A DNA stretch of 5,656 nt from positions 1 through 5,656 of the forward strand of contig JAJZIF010000282.1 in the NCBI GenBank assembly GCA_021810735.1, in the 5' to 3' direction. Numbering within the stretch: the stretch's first letter is position 1; every line of letters starts with the position of its first letter. Under the pieces are notes generated by a model, which was not told where the DNA came from, ran no database searches, and worked only from the letters and a program-made list of their open reading frames with translations. Source of the stretch: Acidobacteriota bacterium. Its GTDB lineage: Bacteria; Acidobacteriota; Terriglobia; Terriglobales; Acidobacteriaceae. The position numbers were made by a program, and so were the translations under genes. Shown piece by piece: positions 1-5,344 of the stretch.

Positions 1-222
1 CATCGCTATCGTAAGGATCTTCCTGAGCTGCACTCGTTTCGCCGCAATCTTTCGCCTGAAATCCATCAGAGATTGTCCTCGAGAGTATGTGTGAGGTATC
101 CGCGTGTCCGCGTGTTGGCGCTGAGAACACCGGGCCCGTTGTTCTTTGCCCGAATGAATGCGCCCGATCTCGCAACGCCGCTGCGGTTCGGCGACACAAA
201 CTACTTCCGCGCTGAACTATAG
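1..222 (+). CDS. C-terminal 73 residues of an unrecognised protein (5' end outside window)
   Basis: Frame 1 is open from the first base to a TAG stop at 220-222, giving 73 residues. The piece begins HRYRKDLPELHSF and ends GDTNYFRAEL. It is rich in arginine and proline, with no membrane segment and no motif I can assign. It has the feel of a real protein tail: there is no low-complexity run, and the stop lies just before the decayed mobile DNA begins. I do not recognise the family and propose no function. The protein could itself have been cut by the adjacent mobile belt, in which case the stop would be adventitious. Nothing downstream on the same strand looks like an operon partner, because the next + strand reading frame is the DUF6788 remnant. 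Confidence 0.5.
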   Translation, partial: HRYRKDLPELHSFRRNLSPEIHQRLSSRVCVRYPRVRVLALRTPGPLFFARMNAPDLATPLRFGDTNYFRAEL

Positions 223-233
223 ACGTCGGTGGC

Positions 234-247
234 GGCGGGTGTCAAAG
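234..247 (+). repeat. Possible left terminal inverted repeat of the ISKra4-like element
   Basis: GGCGGGTGTCAAAG at 234-247 resembles the reverse complement of 2914-2928 (GGAGAGTGTGCAAAG). There are two substitutions and one extra base. A further TTGT occurs a few bases inward on both sides. It lies 12 bases after the stop of the left gene and about 95 bases before the DUF6788 start, a sensible place for an element end. The match is short and imperfect and could be chance. Confidence 0.3.
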
Positions 248-315
248 ACTTTGTTTCAACCGGGCGCACGACACCGGAATTGGATGCCAAAAACCAGGTA
301 TTTTCTTGTTGTTCA

Positions 316-334
316 TACGGCGTTATGAGCCGTA
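316..334. repeat. Hairpin TACGGC-(7)-GCCGTA just before the DUF6788 remnant
   Basis: A perfect 6-bp inverted repeat (TACGGC at 316-321, GCCGTA at 329-334) with a 7-base spacer ends 6 bases before the ATG of the DUF6788 remnant. It overlaps the place where a ribosome binding site would be, and none is obvious. It may be a leader hairpin limiting translation of the IS gene or a protein-binding site near the element end. No T-run follows, so a terminator is unlikely. Confidence 0.4.
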
Positions 335-340
335 ATAGAG

Positions 341-530
341 ATGAACGATCCATCGCCTCCCACCGAACTTCGCCAGCTCGCCGCAGAACTGGCTAAACCA
401 GGGCCCATGCGCCGTGGCTCGTTGTCTGAACGCATGGTCAAGTGCAGCAAGCCCGGGCCCCTTGTGCCGACAATCCGATGCTCGTCATGGCCCCTACTTC
501 AGCCTTACCCGTGCGCTGCAAGGCAAGACG
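341..530 (+). pseudogene. DUF6788-family protein remnant, two frameshifts, truncated
   Basis: From the ATG at 341 the reading gives LRQLAAELAKPGPMRRGSL followed by SERMVKCSKPG, the conserved start of the DUF6788 family, a small IS-associated protein of unknown function. The frame then slips twice. Near 455-461 it moves to a frame reading CADNP, and near 475-479 to a frame reading DARHGPYFSLTRALQGKT, which ends about 530. Each slip is explained by the loss of one base (family pattern KPGCxCADNPDARHGPY). The usual C-terminal part is absent: beyond 530 the + strand is only the antisense of the ROK kinase remnant. So the gene is both frameshifted and cut off. Family recognition is from memory of the motif pattern and is fairly strong; the role of the family is unknown. 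Confidence 0.75.
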
Positions 531-619
531 GAGATTTTCTGCGACACGAGAATGGTTGTATCCTCAATGATTGCCAGTTTGACGTGCGAGCCGCCCAGAT
601 CGAGAGAAATGGCTTTCAT
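494..619 (-). pseudogene. ROK-family sugar kinase, N-terminal fragment only
   Basis: Reading from the ATG at 619-617, the protein starts MKAISLDLGGSHVKLAIIED. This is the N-terminal strand-loop-strand of ROK (Repressor, ORF, Kinase) proteins, with the phosphate-binding DxGGS motif (D7, G9, G10, S11). Intact ROK kinases are about 300 residues and phosphorylate hexoses in the cytoplasm. Here the homology stops near residue 30 (about 531). The remaining codons to TAG at 494-496 are the antisense of the DUF6788 remnant, and the catalytic centre and zinc site are missing. It follows the GH5 gene on the same strand after a gap of 167 bases in which I see no convincing gene. This order, exported hydrolase then sugar kinase, suggests a former glycan-use operon. 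A weak purine stretch (CTGGG) precedes the ATG. No working kinase can come from it. Confidence 0.72.
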
Positions 620-786
620 GATGTACCCAGGGGAGAGAGTACGCAAGAAAAAACGGGAGGTTCAGAATACTCGAAATCGACAGTACGCGACCATTGGCAG
701 GCATGGCTTCAAAGATCATCGAGTGGTGGGTGGGAGTCTCGGTCGTCATAATTGCAAGGTCGTTCGGGCGGCTGCGATTCGAGCAC

Positions 787-1956
787 TCACACAGCGCGCA
801 TTTTGCTTTGGAGGATGTTGAGAAGCGTGAGATCCAGCTGATGCCCGTGCCAGTTTTTGTAGCGCGTGCCCGTACGGTTGGTATCGAGGATGCCGAAGGG
901 ACCTCGAAAATTCCACAGTGCCCATCCAGAACGCAGGCCGCCGATCATGTCCAAGGTGTCGTTGTACCAGGCGTAGGCGACGGACGGAGGCGTGTGATTG
1001 CCGCAGCCGAGCTCGCCAAAATGGATGGGAATTCCATGCTGCGCCAGATCTCCCCAGGGATGGAACCTTGCCTCGATGGTCTGGCGATCCTCGATGATTT
1101 TACCCTGCGCGTTTTTCAGCGGCCAGGTGGGGACCGGCTCTTTGCCAATCTGCGCTCCAGAAGGTCCCCAGGGGATGCCGTAATGCGTCACCAGTGCGGG
1201 TACATAATCATGAGCACTTTGCAGAATGCCGGTGTCGAACAGACCGGGAATCGGTTGCGTTCCGACCGGGTAGCCGTCGGTGACGATCAGGCGCTGTGGA
1301 TCGATGGCGCGAATTGCCTGAATGGCCATCTTCGCGACCCGCACGTAGTCCTTTTCTCCCTGGGAAATTGGTTTTCCATTTTCTTTCGGCTCATTCACCA
1401 GGTTGAAGCTGAGGTCGTTGCTGGAGATGCCTTTGTAGCGCGCGGCAAAATAGGCCCACTGATGGACAAAAGCATCGAGCGTGGCCGGATCCTTATAGAC
1501 ACTGGTTTTTTCTGAGGTGACATGGATGCCGGTACGCTCCGCGTCCATGCCGCCGAGGATGCATTCTCCAGGCGCGTGATGCAGGGAAATATTGATGTGG
1601 ATTCCGTATTTCTGTCCCAAGCGAATGGCATGATCGATCGGCTCGACCTTCTGTTCGTGGATCTTCATCAGATCGTTTGGGTCGGTCCAGAAGCGATAGT
1701 CCATGGGCAGACGGACCCAATTGAAGCCCCAGTCGGCGATCCAGCGAAAGTCGTCTCCCTGGAAGTTGCCATCGTTTTTGAATGGGAAATATTTCATCCA
1801 GTCCGGATCGATGGAGAAATATTCGAGCAGATTGAAGCCATACCAGCGCGGATTGATCGAGCGGGATGGGTTGGCGGGCGAGGCAAGCCCTAGCGACGGA
1901 GACAGAGTGCTGGCGGCGGCGCTCAACATCGATTTCAATACGGTGCGACGGTCCAC
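787..1956 (-). CDS. Glycoside hydrolase family 5 (cellulase-like), probable Tat-exported
   Basis: A 389-residue intact protein, probably an exported retaining beta-glycanase or glucosidase of clan GH-A. The N-terminus MDRRTVLKSMLSAAAS has twin arginines (R3, R4), a hydrophobic stretch and an Ala/Ser-rich region, so it looks like a short Tat signal ending near residue 26. The GH5 barrel follows, with WGFNWVRLPMDYRFW (76-90), SLHHAPG (124-130), the acid/base in LVNEP (E189), an SAHDY/THYG segment (248-260), the nucleophile in HFGELG (E315) and GWALWNF (344-350). Length fits a single-domain GH5; no carbohydrate-binding module is present. The exact substrate cannot be read from sequence. The start is GTG at 1956-1954 because a TAA lies in frame at 1968-1966; no clear ribosome binding site is seen. 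ATG at residue 10 would break the signal. It reads away from a group II intron end and toward a ROK kinase remnant. Confidence 0.9.
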   Translation of the reverse strand: MDRRTVLKSMLSAAASTLSPSLGLASPANPSRSINPRWYGFNLLEYFSIDPDWMKYFPFKNDGNFQGDDFRWIADWGFNWVRLPMDYRFWTDPNDLMKIHEQKVEPIDHAIRLGQKYGIHINISLHHAPGECILGGMDAERTGIHVTSEKTSVYKDPATLDAFVHQWAYFAARYKGISSNDLSFNLVNEPKENGKPISQGEKDYVRVAKMAIQAIRAIDPQRLIVTDGYPVGTQPIPGLFDTGILQSAHDYVPALVTHYGIPWGPSGAQIGKEPVPTWPLKNAQGKIIEDRQTIEARFHPWGDLAQHGIPIHFGELGCGNHTPPSVAYAWYNDTLDMIGGLRSGWALWNFRGPFGILDTNRTGTRYKNWHGHQLDLTLLNILQSKMRAV

Positions 1957-1997
1957 ATCGCAAGTTTACATCGGCCGTTTCATCCAGGTTTCGCGCG

Positions 1998-2070
1998 ATC
2001 GGGTAGGAGGCGGGATTACTCCCGCCGTCCTCCCACGCCACCGGACGTGCGGTTCCGCATCCGGCGATTC
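1998..2070 (-). mobile_element. 3' end of a group II intron (domains V and VI), intron-encoded protein absent
   Basis: On the minus strand, 2070 to about 2035 folds as a domain V-like hairpin: CCGGA and TGCGG pair with TCCGG and CCGCA around an AA turn, with the two-base CG bulge typical of domain V. Next, 2035-1998 forms a domain VI-like stem: GGCGGGA and TCCCGCC around GTAA, then TCCTACCCGAT. The A of CTACCC is seven bases from the presumed 3' end, where a branch-point A is expected, and the end GAT fits the usual final AY. The pattern matches bacterial group II introns I know. No domain I and no reverse transcriptase/maturase is seen upstream; by 2120 the sequence is IS630. It is a truncated remnant, unable to splice alone. 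Its 3' exon would begin at 1997, 41 bases before the GH5 start. Confidence 0.72.
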
Positions 2071-2119
2071 ATGAAACAGACGGGAAGCGCTGCTGCATTG
2101 CCAGCAGCGAAACCAGCCC

Positions 2120-2374
2120 CATAATCTCAGCGCCAACAAGGTCGATGGCGTGCGGGAGAGGATCGCGGCGGCAGGCGCGGAACTGCTCTACCTGCCGCCC
2201 TATTCGCCCGACCTGAACCCCATCGAAAAGGCCTGGTCGAAGCTCAAACTGCTGCTGCGCTCGGTCCAGGCTCGCACCAAAGAAGCACTGGAGGAAGCCA
2301 TTTCCGAGTTGTTGCCGCAGCTCTCTCCGGGGAACGCCGAAGCATGGCTCAGAACCCGCTTCGGCACTCTATAG
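2120..2374 (+). pseudogene. IS630-family transposase, C-terminal fragment
   Basis: The frame from 2120 reads HNLSANKVDGVRERI, then LLYLPPYSPDLNPIEKAWSK, ending FGTL at TAG 2372-2374 (84 residues). LPPYSPDLNPIE is the hallmark of IS630/Tc1-mariner DDE transposases and holds the third catalytic acid (E at 2225-2227). The full enzyme is roughly 300-350 residues, so two thirds, including the HTH and the first two catalytic Asp residues, are missing. Homology begins exactly at the usual [D]NLSAHK segment. Upstream in this frame the codons are unrelated, and a TGA occurs about 45 bases earlier. A GTG at 2150 is only an accidental internal start. The break against the intron remnant lies near 2080-2120. 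The protein cannot transpose the element. Confidence 0.88.
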
Positions 2375-2391
2375 CAACTGTGAAAATGCTC
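2375..2391 (+). repeat. Right end of the IS630-type element, abutting a TA
   Basis: After the transposase stop the sequence continues CAACTGTGAAAATGCTC and then TA at 2392-2393. On the minus strand this reads TA-GAGCATTTTCACAG, the form expected of an IS630-family end, since these elements insert at TA. Immediately beyond the TA, the opposite strand is the coding sequence of another transposase. The matching left end of this element is not in the window. Confidence 0.55.
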
Positions 2392-2541
2392 TAATGCTCC
2401 GCTGGTACGTCCTTCGGAATTCAGCGCCACGGCGCGCGATCGTTTCGCCACACGGTAGGCCCCATCTCTTTCTGCTTCTTTGCTCAGGCGAACCAACCGC
2501 TGATAGGCGCTGGGATGCAATTGCAACAGGCGTGGCGGCAT
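2392..2541 (-). pseudogene. IS630-type transposase, N-terminal HTH fragment, interrupted by another IS630 element
   Basis: From the ATG at 2541-2539 the minus strand reads MPPRLLQLHPSAYQRLVRL, then a region ending RAVALNSEGRTSGAL. This is the N-terminal helical/HTH DNA-binding part of IS630-type transposases (usual pattern RAV.LNSEGRTSGEIA). Homology stops at 2392, exactly where the TA next to the other IS630 element lies; codons GCA-TTA contain that TA. The rest of the gene would have continued beyond the inserted element but is not present, so a deletion followed the insertion. A good Shine-Dalgarno (GGGAGG, 2551-2546) precedes the start, supporting the ATG. It is distinct from the C-terminal piece at 2120-2374, being on the opposite strand, and the two cannot form one protein. 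Confidence 0.72.
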
Positions 2542-2545
2542 ATGG

Positions 2546-2551
2546 CCTCCC
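2546..2551 (-). promoter_or_regulatory. Ribosome binding site of the truncated IS630-type transposase
   Basis: GGGAGG on the minus strand ends four bases before the ATG at 2541. It is a strong match to the anti-Shine-Dalgarno sequence and fixes the start of the N-terminal transposase fragment. The spacing is slightly short. Confidence 0.55.
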
Positions 2552-2607
2552 GGCGCCAGTATGCCATATATGTCCCTTTATTTATGCACCGATGTATAAC
2601 GCACACG

Positions 2608-2901
2608 CTGTTGGAGACGATTCGCTATCTGGAATTGAATGCAGACTCCATGCCCGATTACGATAAGCGTTACCGCGCTGGTCAACGGATCTCAACTGGG
2701 TTTGTCGAGTCCGCAGTCAATGAAATTGTCGGGTAACGGATGGTGAAGAAACAGCAGATGCGATGGAACCGGTACACCGTCCAGAGCTTTCTCGACGTTC
2801 GCATTCAGGTGCTCAACGGCACTTTGGAAGGCGCATTCCGTCATTGGCGCAAAGGCTTCCGGCCTGTCGCTGACCAAACCCAACAGGTTCTGTCAGCATG
2901 A
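2608..2901 (+). pseudogene. ISKra4-type transposase, C-terminal fragment with internal stop
   Basis: The frame reads LLETIRYLELNADSM, then RYRAGQRISTGFVESAVNEI, TAA at 2734-2736, then RMVKKQQMRWNRYTVQSFLD and on through VLNGTLEGAFRHWRKGFRP to TGA at 2899-2901. The pattern RxGxRIST.FVESAVNEIV.KRMVKKQQMRW with VLNG near the end is what I recognise as the C-terminus of ISKra4-family (UPF0236-like) transposases, which are about 400-500 residues. Only about 97 codons remain. The TAA stands where the family usually has Lys, so one base change (AAA to TAA) explains it. Homology begins around 2608; the sequence between 2542 and 2607 shows no coding likeness. The piece is dead. It may be the far end of the same element that carried the DUF6788 remnant. 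Assignment to ISKra4 is from memory; IS status is surer than the family name. Confidence 0.75.
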
Positions 2902-2913
2902 CACTACCCACAA

Positions 2914-2928
2914 CTTTGCACACTCTCC
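2914..2928 (-). repeat. Possible right terminal inverted repeat of the ISKra4-like element
   Basis: CTTTGCACACTCTCC lies 12 bases after the transposase stop. Its reverse complement resembles the sequence at 234-247 (shared GG.G.GTGT, CAAAG). It ends directly before the TAG stop (2932-2930) of the flavoprotein gene, so if it is the element's end, the insertion landed at or next to that stop codon. No duplicated target was found on comparing the flanks. Confidence 0.3.
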
Positions 2929-2929
2929 A

Positions 2930-4954
2930 CTAGGCGTGGCCCTGCTTCCGCTCGACATCTTCCTTGATTGTGCACACGGCATGGTTCCACACGACGTCGT
3001 GTACGAACTCGGGAAACAATAATCTGGCACCCTTCCACATTATCCGACTCGCGAAGCCCTTGCCTTTCTTGTAGTCGAACTCTGCGTAAATGGAGAGCCT
3101 GCGGTTTCCGTCCGTGGTCGGGGCGACGTTGAAGATGAGTTTCCCGTGATCCACAAGCCCCTCGTCGGCCTGATAGAGCAAGGTCTCGAAGCGAACTCTA
3201 TTGGTCAGCCGCAGTTCCGCGGCCAACTGCACGAACGGTACCCTGTATCGAATTACCGATCCCACCTGGTTGGGCGTTCCCTGGATCTGTCGCATATTGA
3301 CGATTCGCAGCTTGAGGAACCTTGCATTGGGTTGGCCGAACTTGGCGAGTTCCTCCATGATCTCTTCCTCGGAACCCCGGATCTTGATCCAGTACATGCG
3401 TTCGAAGTCAGGCGATTTGCCAAGTTCCATTCCCAGACCTGAAGCAAGTTGCTCCTTTAGCGCTTCGCGCTTCTCTTTCAGCACGACTGTCGGATAGCGT
3501 CCGTACTCCCCCCATTGCACGCCTAGAAACAGCTCCAACGCCACGTTCCTTACCGTGACCACCGCACCGGCGAGAACGGATCGCAGAACGTCGTAGCCGC
3601 ACATCTCCCGAAACACTTCCCGATAGTCGGCTGTGCCGCTGGCGATCTTCCATAGCACTGCACTCAGGGGCCGACTCGGCTCGTCGCGCACCTTGTACTC
3701 GGTAGCAAATGCCTGGTACACGACGCGGCTCACCAGGGGCATGGTGAACGCTACCCGGCTCACGGCAAATACTATACGCCCGAACCGATTGTCAGCCACA
3801 AGCCATGCGATGGTCTTCCCGTATCCCCGGGCGAGAGCCTGCTTATCGATTCCCTCATGGAGCACGGCCTGTGCCAACTGGCTCGCCGTCGCGTGGGCTG
3901 AGTAGAGACCATCTTTGTTCAATCGCGACCCGACTGCGTCACCGATGATGGCAAACCGGTCGCCGAAAGGAAATGCCGCAGTGGCCACGGTCATTCTGGG
4001 AGCACAAACACAGGCGAGGGGAGCTGCCGCAATGCCTGGCAAGATGCTGTCAATCTGCGGCAACGTCAGGAAATCGCGGATGATTTGCCGACTGTCTCGT
4101 GGCAAGACCGCTTCGTCTATACACTTGCCGATCAGGGCGACGGTTAAGAACCTGCCCTTGGGAATGAGCGCAGTATGCTCAAGGGCGAGGTGTTTCGAGC
4201 CGTACTCGATGAAGTAGATCTCCCGATTCATGTTGCGTTTGAGAAAGTTCTCACCCACGTCGAGCTCGAAGATGAGGGCCCTTCGGGTCTTACCGGGAAC
4301 GAACGACGGATTCAACCGCTTGACGGAGACGATGAGCCCATCGGCACTATAAGGAGAGCCGTAGTGCGCATTGATTCCGGTTGCGATACTCACGAAGCTG
4401 GCATCGAGCGAGACATTCTCTCCGGATGGTGTCCTTATCGTGAGTTCGGGCATCCCAGACGCATCGTAGGCAATCGTCTGGACTTCACCATACAGGATGC
4501 GCGCGCCTTCCTTAACCGCTTCACCGAGCAGAAACCCATCGAACCCCGCAGGTTTGCCGGTCCTTCTGCCGGGTAACAAGCCCCTGAACACTGAGTACAT
4601 CTGCTTGTCGTTGGGAACTCGAAGACGGAGGTTCTTCCACTGCCCGTGTATCCAGACGTAGTCGATGCGTTCCTGGATGATCTCCTCCGGAACAACGAGG
4701 CCACACTCTTCGAATATCTCATTCAACCTCGGGGAGATAAGGCCGGCGCAAAAGTTGCATCCCTTGCATTGAAAGTCGTCGAGGTTCAGGTCGGACGGAC
4801 CACGTTTCTCGACGATCACAACCTCGATGTTTCGATCGAGCCGCTTGGCTTCCCGAAGAAGATGGATGGCGAAAAACGAACCGGCAGGCCCGCCGCCGAC
4901 AATGGCGACGCGATCGCCGTTCAGGAGACTTGTTGATTGAACCGGAATTCTCAT
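2930..4954 (-). CDS. FAD-dependent oxidoreductase (geranylgeranyl-reductase-like) with C-terminal SRPBCC-like domain
   Basis: A 674-residue protein from the ATG at 4954-4952. The N-terminal Rossmann motif is VAIVGGGPAG (16-25) with an acidic ribose ligand in IVEK (E49). A second FAD motif, FAIIGDAVGSRLNKDG (334-349), is typical of the geranylgeranyl reductase and p-hydroxybenzoate hydroxylase superfamily. A CKGCNFCAG segment (C63, C66, C69) follows the first domain. Residues about 380-420 may pack as an amphipathic or membrane-facing stretch. From about 540 to 665, a region with VGSVIRYRVPF and LSIYAEFDYKKGKGF looks like an SRPBCC/polyketide-cyclase fold. It probably reduces or hydroxylates a hydrophobic or isoprenoid substrate, perhaps held by the SRPBCC part; that is inference. 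The frame is open back to a TTG at 5038, but the ATG sits at the usual distance from the GxGxxG and has a weak GGGAA before it. Confidence 0.8.
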   Translation of the reverse strand: MRIPVQSTSLLNGDRVAIVGGGPAGSFFAIHLLREAKRLDRNIEVVIVEKRGPSDLNLDDFQCKGCNFCAGLISPRLNEIFEECGLVVPEEIIQERIDYVWIHGQWKNLRLRVPNDKQMYSVFRGLLPGRRTGKPAGFDGFLLGEAVKEGARILYGEVQTIAYDASGMPELTIRTPSGENVSLDASFVSIATGINAHYGSPYSADGLIVSVKRLNPSFVPGKTRRALIFELDVGENFLKRNMNREIYFIEYGSKHLALEHTALIPKGRFLTVALIGKCIDEAVLPRDSRQIIRDFLTLPQIDSILPGIAAAPLACVCAPRMTVATAAFPFGDRFAIIGDAVGSRLNKDGLYSAHATASQLAQAVLHEGIDKQALARGYGKTIAWLVADNRFGRIVFAVSRVAFTMPLVSRVVYQAFATEYKVRDEPSRPLSAVLWKIASGTADYREVFREMCGYDVLRSVLAGAVVTVRNVALELFLGVQWGEYGRYPTVVLKEKREALKEQLASGLGMELGKSPDFERMYWIKIRGSEEEIMEELAKFGQPNARFLKLRIVNMRQIQGTPNQVGSVIRYRVPFVQLAAELRLTNRVRFETLLYQADEGLVDHGKLIFNVAPTTDGNRRLSIYAEFDYKKGKGFASRIMWKGARLLFPEFVHDVVWNHAVCTIKEDVERKQGHA

Positions 4955-5344
4955 TTTGCTTTCCCGGCCACGAGAGAAGATGCCCCTCTTTTGCCTGGAG
5001 CGCAATCTTCCTGCATTTATTCCAAAGCTACTCCTCAAGAAAGGGGAATTTACATATGCTTGCCAAAAATCGACGAAATTTCTAAGTGATTTACGAGGGA
5101 GTCGGCAACGGATTATGCTCGAGCAAAAAGCGGTGCCACCGAAACTCTTATCCTTTTGACCCTCTTGCTGGATCAGTCCCAGTTCGCGCTGTTTCAGAAA
5201 TGCGGAATCAAAATCGGTTGTGCAAGACGAGATAGCAAACAGGCATAATAATAGCGGCTCGTTCGACGACTCACAACACTGCCACCTGTACAGCTACAAT
5301 CCACTACCCGGTTTATGTTCCAGAAGGTTTTTGAAAGGATGATA
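4955..5344. other. Divergent intergenic region between the flavoprotein and Tat-protein genes
   Basis: About 390 bases separate two divergent starts, so promoters for both should lie here. I see no confident sigma-70 pair. The best -10-like sequence for the + gene is CATAAT at 5244-5249, with TTGTGC at 5218-5223, but the 20-base spacing is too long. On the minus strand an AT-rich stretch (CATATGTAAAT, about 5057-5047) precedes the flavoprotein. A 21-codon minus-strand ORF (5016-4951) overlaps the flavoprotein ATG as ATGA, but its GAGGAG is 14 bases from its ATG, so I do not call it. No tRNA, terminator or repeat was found. Confidence 0.5.
5335..5339 (+). promoter_or_regulatory. Ribosome binding site of the Tat-exported protein
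   Basis: AAGGA lies 5 bases before the ATG at 5345 and 8 bases before the in-frame ATG at 5348. It overlaps the first possible ATG (5339), ruling that one out. It cannot decide between 5345 and 5348; the protein differs by only one residue. Confidence 0.6.

Larger units (their letters stand above)
234..2928 (+). mobile_element. Putative remnant of one ISKra4-like element, middle replaced by GH5 segment and other elements
   Basis: A DUF6788 remnant (341-530) and an ISKra4-type transposase C-terminus (2608-2901) lie on the same strand in the order I would expect for the two ORFs of one element. I recall DUF6788 ORFs sitting directly before ISKra4 transposases, but could not check this here. 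Just outside them are similar sequences in opposite orientation (234-247 and 2914-2928). The flanks are the stop of the left gene (222) and the stop of the right gene (2930). The interior holds the ROK remnant, GH5, a group II intron end and two IS630 pieces. No target-site duplication was found. The alternative is two unrelated IS scars. Confidence 0.35.

Noticed and set aside
564..749. 61-codon minus-strand ORF between GH5 and the ROK remnant
   Set aside because: It runs across the ROK start in another frame, shows no motif and no clear ribosome binding site.
694..1515. 273-codon + strand ORF
   Set aside because: It lies antisense to the GH5 gene, whose opposite frame carries all catalytic motifs; its translation has no family likeness and no ribosome binding site.
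2011..2027. GC-rich hairpin read as a rho-independent terminator
   Set aside because: There is no T-run on either strand, and the stem fits group II intron domain VI.
1493..2041. 182-codon minus-strand ORF overlapping the GH5 start
   Set aside because: It is a shifted frame of GH5 that runs back into the group II intron domain VI; arginine/histidine-rich composition typical of a shadow frame.
4175..4576. 133-codon + strand ORF within the flavoprotein gene
   Set aside because: It is antisense to the FAD domain, which has clear motifs in the opposite strand; no independent evidence of coding.
4951..5016. 21-codon minus-strand ORF ending in ATGA overlap with the flavoprotein start
   Set aside because: Translational coupling is tempting, but its ribosome binding site (GAGGAG) is about 14 bases from its ATG and the peptide has no recognisable pattern.
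4955..5038. N-terminal extension of the flavoprotein from TTG at 5038
   Set aside because: It would add 28 Arg-rich residues before the FAD motif; the ATG at 4954 gives the usual spacing, and TTG has no ribosome binding site at proper distance.
5218..5249. Promoter candidate TTGTGC / CATAAT upstream of the Tat protein
   Set aside because: The spacing is 20 bases, too long for a sigma-70 promoter, and the -35 is weak; kept only as a note in the intergenic entry.
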